Source of the DNA: Auanema rhodensis
Lineage: Eukaryota; Nematoda; Chromadorea; Rhabditida; Rhabditidae
Assembly: GCA_964057225.1 (NCBI GenBank)
Contig: OZ059897.1
Location: 18,228,001-18,292,000, forward strand
Length of the DNA: 64,000 nt
Direction: 5' to 3'
This document shows, piece by piece, positions 40,240-52,524 of this stretch; position 1 is the stretch's first letter, and each line of letters begins with the position of its first letter. The notes beneath the pieces were generated by a model, which worked only from the letters and a program-made list of their open reading frames with translations, was not told the origin of the DNA and made no database searches. A program made the position numbers and the translations under genes.

Positions 40240-42345
40240 GACAATGTTATTCAACGAAAAAATTAATTCTTCAGGGTGAAAATCGAGGATATAAGTGTGA
40301 ACTTATATCAGTTGATATCTCGGTGCATTTTTAAGCTAGCGCAAATCTGATAACACAGATCGACGCAGCTTAAAAATCCGCATCGAATGCACTATACTAC
40401 ATTGAGAAACGCTTAATACAAAAATTAGTTATAATCGTTTGAAAAATGATGCATTAGTGTATGTTGAGTTTCCATGTACACTTAACATTGCTTCCAAAAA
40501 CATTTTGACAAAAATTTTTTCGAAAAATTTCAAAATAGTTTACCAAAAAGTAGATGTTTTTAGATTCCATTTTTCAAGGCAAAGACAATGGACAATGTTA
40601 TTCAACGAAAAAATTAATTCTTCAGGGTGAAAATCGAGGATATAAGTGTGAACTTATATCAGTTGATATCTCGGTGCATTTTTAAGCTAGCGCAAATCTG
40701 ATAACACAGATCGACGCAGCTTAAAAATCCGCATCGAATGCACTATACTACATCGAGAAACGCTCAATACAAAAATTAGTTATAATCGTTTGAAAAATGA
40801 TGCATTAGTGTATGTTGAGTTTCCATGTACACTCAACATTGCTTCCAAAAACATTTTGACAAAAATTTTTTCGAAAAATTTCAAAATAATTTAGCAAAAA
40901 GTAGATGTTTTTAGATTCCATTTTTCAAGGCAAAGACGATGGACAATGTTATTCAACGAAAAAATTAATTCTTCAGGGTGAAAATCGAGGATATAAGTGT
41001 GAACTTATATCAGTTGATATCTCGGTGCATTTTTAAGCTAGCGCAAATCTGATAACACAGATCGACGCAGCTTAAAAATCCGCATCGAATGCACTATACT
41101 ACATTGAGAAACGCTTAATACAAAAATTAGTTATAATCGTTTGAAAAATGATGCATTAGTGTATGTTGAGTTTCCATGTACACTTAACATTGCTTCCAAA
41201 AACATTTTGACAAAAATTTTTTCGAAAAATTTCAAAATAGTTTACCAAAAAGTAGATGTTTTTAGATTCCATTTTTCAAGGCAAAGACGATGGACAATGT
41301 TATTCAACGAAAAAATTAATTCTTCAGGGTGAAAATCGAGGATATAAGTGTGAACTTATATCAGTTGATATCTCGGTGCATTTTTAAGCTAGCGCAAATC
41401 TGATAACACAGATCGACGCAGCTTAAAAATCCGCATCGAATGCACTATACTACATCGAGAAACGCTCAATACAAAAATTAGTTATAATCGTTTGAAAAAT
41501 GATGCATTAGTGTATGTTGAGTTTCCATGTACACTCAACATTGCTTCCAAAAACATTTTGACAAAAATTTTTTCGAAAAATTTCAAAATAATTTAGCAAA
41601 AAGTAGATGTTTTTAGATTCCATTTTTCAAGGCAAAGACGATGGACAATGTTATTCAACGAAAAAATTAATTCTTCAGGGTGAAAATCGAGGATATAAGT
41701 GTGAACTTATATCAGTTGATATCTCGGTGCATTTTTAAGCTAGCGCAAATCTGATAACACAGATCGACGCAGCTTAAAAATCCGCATCGAATGCACTATA
41801 CTACATTGAGAAACGCTTAATACAAAAATTAGTTATAATCGTTTGAAAAATGATGCATTAGTGTATGTTGAGTTTCCATGTACACTTAACATTGCTTCCA
41901 AAAACATTTTGACAAAAATTTTTTCGAAAAATTTCGAAATAGTTTACCAAAAAGTAGATGTTTTTAGATTCCATTTTTCAAGGCAAAGACGATGGACAAT
42001 GTTTTTCAACGAAAAAATTAATTCTTCAGGGTGAAAATCGAGGATATAAGTGTGAACTTATATCAGTTGATATCTCGGTGCATTTTTAAGCTAGCGCAAA
42101 TCTGATAACACAGATCGACGCAGCTTAAAAATCCGCATCGAATGCACTATACTACATCGAGAAACGCTCAATACAAAAATTAGTTATAATCGTTTGAAAA
42201 ATGATGCATTAGTGTATGTTGAGTTTCCATGTACACTCAACATTGCTTCCAAAAACATTTTGACAAAAATTTTTTCGAAAAATTTCAAAATAATTTAGCA
42301 AAAAGTAGATGTTTTTAGATTCCATTTTTCAAGGCAAAGACGATG
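40240..42345. repeat. Dimer HOR, 702 bp, three copies
   Basis: Units at 40240, 40942 and 41644 carry CTTAATAC, ACTTAACA and GTTTACC. Units at 40591, 41293 and 41995 carry CATCGAG, CTCAATAC and the common TTTAGC. The alternation gives three 702-bp dimers. Private changes include AAAGACAATGG (first copy), TTTCGAAATAGTTTACC at the unit starting 41644, and ATGTTTTTCAACG at the start of the unit at 41995. The open reading frames in this block recur every 702 bp because only one member lacks the TAG stop. Confidence 0.88.
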
Positions 42346-43749
42346 GACAATGTTATTCAACGAAAAAATTAATTCTTCAGGGTGAAAATCGAGGATATAA
42401 GTGTGAACTTATATCAGTTGATATCTCGGTGCATTTTTAAGCTAGCGCAAATCTGATAACACAGATCGACGCAGCTTAAAAATCCGGATCGAATGCACTA
42501 TACTGCATTGAGAAACGCTTAATACAAAAATTAGTTATGATCGTTTGAAAAATGATGCATTAGTGTATGTTGAGTTTCCATGTACACTCAACATTGCTTC
42601 CAAAAACATTTTGACAAAAATTTTTTCGAAAAATTTCAAAATAATTTAGCAAAAAGTAGATGTTTTTAGATTCCATTTTTCAAGGCAAAGACGATGGACA
42701 ATGTTATTCAACGAAAAAATTAATTCTTCAGGGTGAAAATTGAGGATATAAGTGTGAACTTATATCAGTTGATATCTCGGTGCATTTTTAAGCTAGCGCA
42801 AATCTGATAACACAGATCGACGCAGCTTAAAAATCCGCATCGAATGCACTATACTACATTGAGAAACACTTGATACAAAAATTAGTTATGATCGTTTGAA
42901 AAATGATGCATTAGTGTATGTTGAGTTTCCATGTACACTCAACATTGCTTCCAAAAACATTTTGACAAAAATTTTTTCGAAAAATTTCAAAATAATTTAG
43001 CAAAAAGTAGATGTTTTTAGATTTCATTTTTCAAGGCAAAGACGATGGACAATGTTATTCAACGAAAAAATTAATTCTTCAGGGTGAAAATCGAGGATAT
43101 AAGTGTGAACTTATACCAGTTGATATCTCGGTGCATTTTTAAGCTAGCGCAAATCTGATAACACAGATCGACGCAGCTTAAAAATCCGCATCGAATGCAC
43201 TATACTACATTGAGAAACGCTTAATACAAAAATTAGTTATGATCGTTTGAAAAATGATGCATTAGTGTATGTTGAGTTTCCATGTACACTCAATATTGCT
43301 TCCAAAAACATTTTGACAAAAATGTTTTCGAAAAATTTCAAAATAATTTAGCAAAAAGTAGATGTTTTTAGATTTCTTTTTTCAAGGCAAAGACGATGGA
43401 CAATGTTATTCAACGAAAAAATCATTTCTTCAGGGTGAAAATCGAGGATATAAGTGTGAACTTATATCAGTTGATATCTGGGTGCATTTTTAAGCTAGCG
43501 CAAATCTGATAACACAGATCGACGCAGCTTAAAAATCCGCATCGAATGCACTATACTACATTGAGAAACGCTTAATACAAAAATTAGTTATAATCGTTTG
43601 AAAAATGATGCATTAGTGTATGTTGAGTTTCCATGTACACTCAACATTGCTTCCAAAAACATTTTGACAAAAATTTTTTCGAAAAATTTCAAAATAATTT
43701 AGCAAAAAGTAGATGTTTTTAGATTTCATTTTTCAAGGCAAAGACGATG
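42346..43749. repeat. Transition monomers to the 10-mer HOR
   Basis: Four monomers. The unit at 42346 has CCGGATCG and TACTGCATTG. The unit at 42697 has AAAATTGAGG, AACACTTGATAC and GATTTCATTTTT. The unit at 43048 has CTTATACCAG, CAATATTGC, AAAATGTTTTCG and TTTCTTTTTT. The unit at 43399 has AATCATTTC and CTGGGTG. The order CCGGATCG then AAAATTGAGG recurs later at 54280/54631, 56737/57088 and 60598/60949. Confidence 0.78.
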
Positions 43750-46700
43750 GACAATGTTATTCAACGAAAAAATTAATTCTTCAGGGTGAAAATCGAGGAT
43801 ATAAGTGTGAACTTATATCAGTTGATATCTCGGTGCATTTTTAAGCTAGCGCAAATCTGATAACACAGATCAACGCAGCTTAAAAATCCGCATCGAATGC
43901 ACTATACTACATTGAGAAACGCTTAATACAAAAATTAGTTATGATCGTTTGAAAAATGATGCATTAGTGTATGTTGAGTTTCCATGTACACTCAATATTG
44001 CTTCCAAAAACATTTTGACAAAAATGTTTTCGAAAAATTTCAAAATAATTTAGCAAAAAGTAGATGTTTTTAGATTTCTTTTTTCAAGGCAAAGACGATG
44101 GACAATGTTATTCAACGAAAAAATCATTTCTTCAGGGTGAAAATCGAGGATATAAGTGTGAACTTATATCAGTTGATATCTGGGTGCATTTTTAAGCTAG
44201 CGCAAATCTGATAACACAGATCGACGCAGCTTAAAAATCCGCATCGAATGCACTATACTACATTGAGAAACGCTTAATACATAAATTAGTTATGATCGTT
44301 TGAAAAATGATGCATTAGTGTATGTTGAGTTTCCATATACACTCAACATTGCTTCCAAAAACATTTTGACAAAAATTTTTTCGAAAAATTTCGAAATAAT
44401 TTAGCAAAAAGTAGATGTTTTTAGATTCCATTTTTCAAGGCAAAGACGATGGACAATGTTATTCAACGAAAAAATTAATTCTTCAGGGTGAAAATCGAAG
44501 ATATAAGTGTGAACTTATATCAGTTGATATCTCGGTGCATTTTTAAGCTAGCGTAAATCTGATAACACAGATCGACGCAGCTTAAAAATCCGCATCGAAT
44601 GCACTATACTACATTGAGAAACGCTTAATACAAAAATTAGTTATAATCGTTTGAAAAATGATGCATTAGTGTATGTTGAGTTTCCATGTACACTCAACAT
44701 TGCTTCCAAAAACATTTTGACAAAAATTTTTTCGAAAAATTTCAAAATAATTTAGCAAAAAGTAGATGTTTTTAGATTCCATTTTTCAAGGCAAAGACGA
44801 TGGACAATGTTATTCAACGAAAAAATTAATTCTTCAGGGTGAAAATCGAGGATATAAGTGTGAACTTATATCAGTTGATATCTCGGTGCATTTTTAAGCT
44901 AGCGCAAATCTGATAACACAGATCGACGCAGCTTAAAAATCCGCATCGAATGCACTATACTACATTGAGAAACACTTGATACAAAAATTAGTTATGATCG
45001 TTTGAAAAATGATGCATTAGTGTATGTTGAGTTTCCATGTACACTCAACATTGCTTCCAAAAACATTTTGACAAAAATTTTTTCGAAAAATTTCAAAATA
45101 ATTTAGCAAAAAGTAGATGTTTTTAGATTTCATTTTTCAAGGCAAAGACGATGGACAATGTTATTCAACGAAAAAATTAATTCTTCAGGGTGAAAATCGA
45201 GGATATAAGTGTGAACTTATATCAGTTGATATCTCGGTGCATTTTTAAGCTAGCGCAAATCTGATAACACAGATCAACGCAGCTTAAAAATCCGCATCGA
45301 ATGCACTATACTACATTGAGAAACGCTTAATACAAAAATTAGTTATGATCGTTTGAAAAATGATGCATTAGTGTATGTTGAGTTTCCATGTACACTCAAT
45401 ATTGCTTCCAAAAACATTTTGACAAAAATGTTTTCGAAAAATTTCAAAATAATTTAGCAAAAAGTAGATGTTTTTAGATTTCTTTTTTCAAGGCAAAGAC
45501 GATGGACAATGTTATTCAACGAAAAAATCATTTCTTCAGGGTGAAAATCGAGGATATAAGTGTGAACTTATATCAGTTGATATCTGGGTGCATTTTTGAG
45601 CTAGCGCAAATCTGATAACACAGATCGACGCAGCTTAAAAATCCGCATCGAATGCACTATACTACATTGAGAAACGCTTAATACATAAATTAGTTATGAT
45701 CGTTTGAAAAATGATGCATTAGTGTATGTTGAGTTTCCATATACACTCAACATTGCTTCCAAAAACATTTTGACAAAAATTTTTTCGAAAAATTTCGAAA
45801 TAATTTAGCAAAAAGTAGATGTTTTTAGATTCCATTTTTCAAGGCAAAGACGATGGACAATGTTATTCAACGAAAAAATTAATTCTTCAGGGTGAAAATC
45901 GAAGATATAAGTGTGAACTTATATCAGTTGATATCTCGGTGCATTTTTAAGCTAGCGCAAATCTGATAACACAGATCGACGCAGCTTAAAAATCCGCATC
46001 GAATGCACTATACTACATTGAGAAACGCTTAATACAAAAATTAGTTATGATCGTTTGAAAAATGATGCATTAGTGTATGTTGAGTTTCCATGTACACTCA
46101 ATATTGCTTCCAAAAACATTTTGACAAAAATGTTTTCGAAAAATTTCAAAATAATTTAGCAAAAAGTAGATGTTTTTAGATTTCTTTTTTCAAGGCAAAG
46201 ACGATGGACAATGTTATTCAACGAAAAAATCATTTCTTCAGGGTGAAAATCGAGGATATAAGTGTGAACTTATATCAGTTGATATCTGGGTGCATTTTTA
46301 AGCTAGCGCAAATCTGATAACACAGATCGACGCAGCTTAAAAATCCGCATCGAATGCACTATACTACATTGAGAAACGCTTAATACATAAATTAGTTATG
46401 ATCGTTTGAAAAATGATGCATTAGTGTATGTTGAGTTTCCATATACACTCAACATTGCTTCCAAAAACATTTTGACAAAAATTTTTTCGAAAAATTTCGA
46501 AATAATTTAGCAAAAAGTAGATGTTTTTAGATTCCATTTTTCAAGGCAAAGACGATGGACAATGTTATTCAACGAAAAAATTAATTCTTCAGGGTGAAAA
46601 TCGAAGATATAAGTGTGAACTTATATCAGTTGATATCTCGGTGCATTTTTAAGCTAGCGTAAATCTGATAACACAGATCGACGCAGCTTAAAAATCCGCA

Positions 46701-49700
46701 TCGAATGCACTATACTACATTGAGAAACGCTTAATACAAAAATTAGTTATAATCGTTTGAAAAATGATGCATTAGTGTATGTTGAGTTTCCATGTACACT
46801 CAACATTGCTTCCAAAAACATTTTGACAAAAATTTTTTCGAAAAATTTCAAAATAATTTAGCAAAAAGTAGATGTTTTTAGATTCCATTTTTCAAGGCAA
46901 AGACGATGGACAATGTTATTCAACGAAAAAATTAATTCTTCAGGGTGAAAATCGAGGATATAAGTGTGAACTTATATCAGTTGATATCTCGGTGCATTTT
47001 TAAGCTAGCGCAAATCTGATAACACAGATCGACGCAGCTTAAAAATCCGCATCGAATGCACTATACTACATTGAGAAACACTTGATACAAAAATTAGTTA
47101 TGATCGTTTGAAAAATGATGCATTAGTGTATGTTGAGTTTCCATGTACACTCAACATTGCTTCCAAAAACATTTTGACAAAAATTTTTTCGAAAAATTTC
47201 AAAATAATTTAGCAAAAAGTAGATGTTTTTAGATTTCATTTTTCAAGGCAAAGACGATGGACAATGTTATTCAACGAAAAAATTAATTCTTCAGGGTGAA
47301 AATCGAGGATATAAGTGTGAACTTATATCAGTTGATATCTCGGTGCATTTTTAAGCTAGCGCAAATCTGATAACACAGATCAACGCAGCTTAAAAATCCG
47401 CATCGAATGCACTATACTACATTGAGAAACGCTTAATACAAAAATTAGTTATGATCGTTTGAAAAATGATGCATTAGTGTATGTTGAGTTTCCATGTACA
47501 CTCAATATTGCTTCCAAAAACATTTTGACAAAAATGTTTTCGAAAAATTTCAAAATAATTTAGCAAAAAGTAGATGTTTTTAGATTTCTTTTTTCAAGGC
47601 AAAGACGATGGACAATGTTATTCAACGAAAAAATCATTTCTTCAGGGTGAAAATCGAGGATATAAGTGTGAACTTATATCAGTTGATATCTGGGTGCATT
47701 TTTAAGCTAGCGCAAATCTGATAACACAGATCGACGCAGCTTAAAAATCCGCATCGAATGCACTATACTACATTGAGAAACGCTTAATACATAAATTAGT
47801 TATGATCGTTTGAAAAATGATGCATTAGTGTATGTTGAGTTTCCATATACACTCAACATTGCTTCCAAAAACATTTTGACAAAAATTTTTTCGAAAAATT
47901 TCGAAATAATTTAGCAAAAAGTAGATGTTTTTAGATTCCATTTTTCAAGGCAAAGACGATGGACAATGTTATTCAACGAAAAAATTAATTCTTCAGGGTG
48001 AAAATCGAAGATATAAGTGTGAACTTATATCAGTTGATATCTCGGTGCATTTTTAAGCTAGCGTAAATCTGATAACACAGATCGACGCAGCTTAAAAATC
48101 CGCATCGAATGCACTATACTACATTGAGAAACGCTTAATACAAAAATTAGTTATAATCGTTTGAAAAATGATGCATTAGTGTATGTTGAGTTTCCATGTA
48201 CACTCAACATTGCTTCCAAAAACATTTTGACAAAAATTTTTTCGAAAAATTTCAAAATAATTTAGCAAAAAGTAGATGTTTTTAGATTCCATTTTTCAAG
48301 GCAAAGACGATGGACAATGTTATTCAACGAAAAAATTAATTCTTCAGGGTGAAAATCGAGGATATAAGTGTGAACTTATATCAGTTGATATCTCGGTGCA
48401 TTTTTAAGCTAGCGCAAATCTGATAACACAGATCGACGCAGCTTAAAAATCCGCATCGAATGCACTATACTACATTGAGAAACACTTGATACAAAAATTA
48501 GTTATGATCGTTTGAAAAATGATGCATTAGTGTATGTTGAGTTTCCATGTACACTCAACATTGCTTCCAAAAACATTTTGACAAAAATTTTTTCGAAAAA
48601 TTTCAAAATAATTTAGCAAAAAGTAGATGTTTTTAGATTTCATTTTTCAAGGCAAAGACGATGGACAATGTTATTCAACGAAAAAATTAATTCTTCAGGG
48701 TGAAAATCGAGGATATAAGTGTGAACTTATATCAGTTGATATCTCGGTGCATTTTTAAGCTAGCGCAAATCTGATAACACAGATCAACGCAGCTTAAAAA
48801 TCCGCATCGAATGCACTATACTACATTGAGAAACGCTTAATACAAAAATTAGTTATGATCGTTTGAAAAATGATGCATTAGTGTATGTTGAGTTTCCATG
48901 TACACTCAATATTGCTTCCAAAAACATTTTGACAAAAATGTTTTCGAAAAATTTCAAAATAATTTAGCAAAAAGTAGATGTTTTTAGATTTCTTTTTTCA
49001 AGGCAAAGACGATGGACAATGTTATTCAACGAAAAAATCATTTCTTCAGGGTGAAAATCGAGGATATAAGTGTGAACTTATATCAGTTGATATCTGGGTG
49101 CATTTTTAAGCTAGCGCAAATCTGATAACACAGATCGACGCAGCTTAAAAATCCGCATCGAATGCACTATACTACATTGAGAAACGCTTAATACATAAAT
49201 TAGTTATGATCGTTTGAAAAATGATGCATTAGTGTATGTTGAGTTTCCATATACACTCAACATTGCTTCCAAAAACATTTTGACAAAAATTTTTTCGAAA
49301 AATTTCGAAATAATTTAGCAAAAAGTAGATGTTTTTAGATTCCATTTTTCAAGGCAAAGACGATGGACAATGTTATTCAACGAAAAAATTAATTCTTCAG
49401 GGTGAAAATCGAAGATATAAGTGTGAACTTATATCAGTTGATATCTCGGTGCATTTTTAAGCTAGCGCAAATCTGATAACACAGATCGACGCAGCTTAAA
49501 AATCCGCATCGAATGCACTATACTACATTGAGAAACGCTTAATACATAAATTAGTTATGATCGTTTGAAAAATGATGCATTAGTGTATGTTGAGTTTCCA
49601 TGTACACTCAATATTGCTTCCAAAAACATTTTGACAAAAATGTTTTCGAAAAATTTCAAAATAATTTAGCAAAAAGTAGATGTTTTTAGATTTCTTTTTT

Positions 49701-50769
49701 CAAGGCAAAGACGATGGACAATGTTATTCAACGAAAAAATCATTTCTTCAGGGTGAAAATCGAGGATATAAGTGTGAACTTATATCAGTTGATATCTGGG
49801 TGCATTTTTAAGCTAGCGCAAATCTGATAACACAGATCGACGCAGCTTAAAAATCCGCATCGAATGCACTATACTACATTGAGAAACGCTTAATACATAA
49901 ATTAGTTATGATCGTTTGAAAAATGATGCATTAGTGTATGTTGAGTTTCCATATACACTCAACATTGCTTCCAAAAACATTTTGACAAAAATTTTTTCGA
50001 AAAATTTCGAAATAATTTAGCAAAAAGTAGATGTTTTTAGATTCCATTTTTCAAGGCAAAGACGATGGACAATGTTATTCAACGAAAAAATTAATTCTTC
50101 AGGGTGAAAATCGAAGATATAAGTGTGAACTTATATCAGTTGATATCTCGGTGCATTTTTAAGCTAGCGTAAATCTGATAACACAGATCGACGCAGCTTA
50201 AAAATCCGCATCGAATGCACTATACTACATTGAGAAACGCTTAATACAAAAATTAGTTATAATCGTTTGAAAAATGATGCATTAGTGTATGTTGAGTTTC
50301 CATGTACACTCAACATTGCTTCCAAAAACATTTTGACAAAAATTTTTTCGAAAAATTTCAAAATAATTTAGCAAAAAGTAGATGTTTTTAGATTCCATTT
50401 TTCAAGGCAAAGACGATGGACAATGTTATTCAACGAAAAAATTAATTCTTCAGGGTGAAAATCGAGGATATAAGTGTGAACTTATATCAGTTGATATCTC
50501 GGTGCATTTTTAAGCTAGCGCAAATCTGATAACACAGATCGACGCAGCTTAAAAATCCGCATCGAATGCACTATACTACATCGAGAAACGCTCAATACAA
50601 AAATTAGTTATAATCGTTTGAAAAATGATGCATTAGTGTATGTTGAGTTTCCATGTACACTCAACATTGCTTCCAAAAACATTTTGACAAAAATTTTTTC
50701 GAAAAATTTCAAAATAATTTAGCAAAAAGTAGATGTTTTTAGATTCCATTTTTCAAGGCAAAGACGATG
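43750..50769. repeat. Compound 10-monomer HOR, 3510 bp, two copies
   Basis: Four types occur. Type a has GATCAACGC, CAATATTGC and AAAATGTTTTCG. Type b has AATCATTTC, CTGGGTG, CATAAATT, CCATATACAC and TTTCGAAAT. Type c has CGAAGAT and AGCGTAAAT. Type d has AACACTTGATAC. The order is a-b-c-d-a-b-x-b-c-d at 43750-47259, and a-b-c-d-a-b-x-b-c-e at 47260-50769, where x is a recombinant (CGAAGAT on the left, type-a right half). The final unit of copy two (e, 50419) is of the CATCGAG/CTCAATAC type instead of d. In the first nine units I see only two differences: 45598 (G, AAGC to GAGC) and 49547 (T, against A at 46037). Confidence 0.9.
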
Positions 50770-52524
50770 GACAATGTTATTCAACGAAAAAATTAATTCT
50801 TCAGGGTGAAAATCGAGGATATAAGTGTGAACTTATATCAGTTGATATCTCGGTGCATTTTTAAGCTAGCGCAAATCTGATAACACAGATCGACGCAGCT
50901 TAAAAATCCGCATCGAATGCACTATACTACATTGAGAAACGCTTAATACATAAATTAGTTATGATCGTTTGAAAAATGATGCATTAGTGTATGTTGAGTT
51001 TCCATATACACTCAACATTGCTTCCAAAAACATTTTGACAAAAATTTTTTCGAAAAATTTCGAAATAATTTAGCAAAAAGTAGATGTTTTTAGATTCCAT
51101 TTTTCAAGGCAAAGACGATGGACAATGTTATTCAACGAAAAAATTAATTCTTCAGGGTGAAAATCGAAGATATAAGTGTGAACTTATATCAGTTGATATC
51201 TCGGTGCATTTTTAAGCTAGCGTAAATCTGATAACACAGATCGACGCAGCTTAAAAATCCGCATCGAATGCACTATACTACATTGAGGAACGCTTAATAC
51301 AAAAATTAGTTATAATCGTTTGAAAAATGATGCATTAGTGTATGTTGAGTTTCCATGTACACTCAACATTGCTTCCAAAAACATTTTGACAAAAATTTTT
51401 TCGAAAAATTTCAAAATAATTTAGCAAAAAGTAGATGTTTTTAGATTCCATTTTTCAAGGCAAAGACGATGGACAATGTTATTCAACGAAAAAATTAATT
51501 CTTCAGGGTGAAAATCGAGGATATAAGTGTGAACTTATATCAGTTGATATCTCGGTGCATTTTTAAGCTAGCGCAAATCTGATAACACAGATCGACGCAG
51601 CTTAAAAATCCGCATCGAATGCACTATACTACATTGAGAAAAGCTTAATACAAAAATTAGTTATAATCGTTTGAAAAATGATGCATTAGTGTATGTTGAG
51701 TTTCCATGTACACTTAACATTGCTTCCAAAAACATTTTGACAAAAATGTTTTCGAAAAATTTCAAAATAATTTAGCAAAAAGTAGATGTTTTTAGATTTC
51801 TTTTTTCAAGGCAAAGACGATGGACAATGTTATTCAACGAAAAAATCAATTCTTCAGGGTGAAAATCGAGGATATAAGTGTGAACTTATATCAGTTGATA
51901 TCTGGGTGCATTTTTAAGCTAGCGCAAATCTGATAACACAGATCGACGCAGCTTAAAAATCCGCATCGAATGCACTATACTACATTGAGAAACGCTTAAT
52001 ACATAAATTAGTTATGATCGTTTGAAAAATGATGCATTAGTGTATGTTGAGTTTCCATGTACACTCAACATTGCTTCCAAAAACATTTTGACAAAAACTT
52101 TTTCGAAAAATTTCAAAATAATTTAGCAAAAAGTAGATGTTTTTAGATTCCATTTTTCAAGGCAAAGACGATGGACAATGTTATTCAACGAAAAAATTAA
52201 TTCTTCAGGGTGAAAATCGAGGATATAAGTGTGAACTTATATCAGTTGATATCTCGGTGCATTTTTAAGCTAGCGCAAATCTGATAACACAGATCGACGC
52301 AGCTTAAAAATCCGCATCGAATGCACTATACTACATTGAGAAAAGCTTAATACAAAAATTAGTTATAATCGTTTGAAAAATGATGCATTAGTGTATGTTG
52401 AGTTTCCATGTACACTTAACATTGCTTCCAAAAACATTTTGACAAAAATTTTTTCGAAAAATTTCAAAATAGTTTACCAAAAAGTAGATGTTTTTAGATT
52501 CCATTTTTCAAGGCAAAGACGATG
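50770..52524. repeat. Transition monomers right of the 10-mer HOR
   Basis: Five monomers. The unit at 50770 mixes CTCGGTG with CATAAATT, CCATATACAC and TTTCGAAAT, so it is a type-b right half on a different left half. The unit at 51121 has AGCGTAAAT, the last of this variant in the window, and CATTGAGGAACG. Units at 51472 and 52174 have AAAAGCTTAATAC. The unit at 51823 has AATCAATTC with CTGGGTG and AAAACTTTTTCG. Confidence 0.75.
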
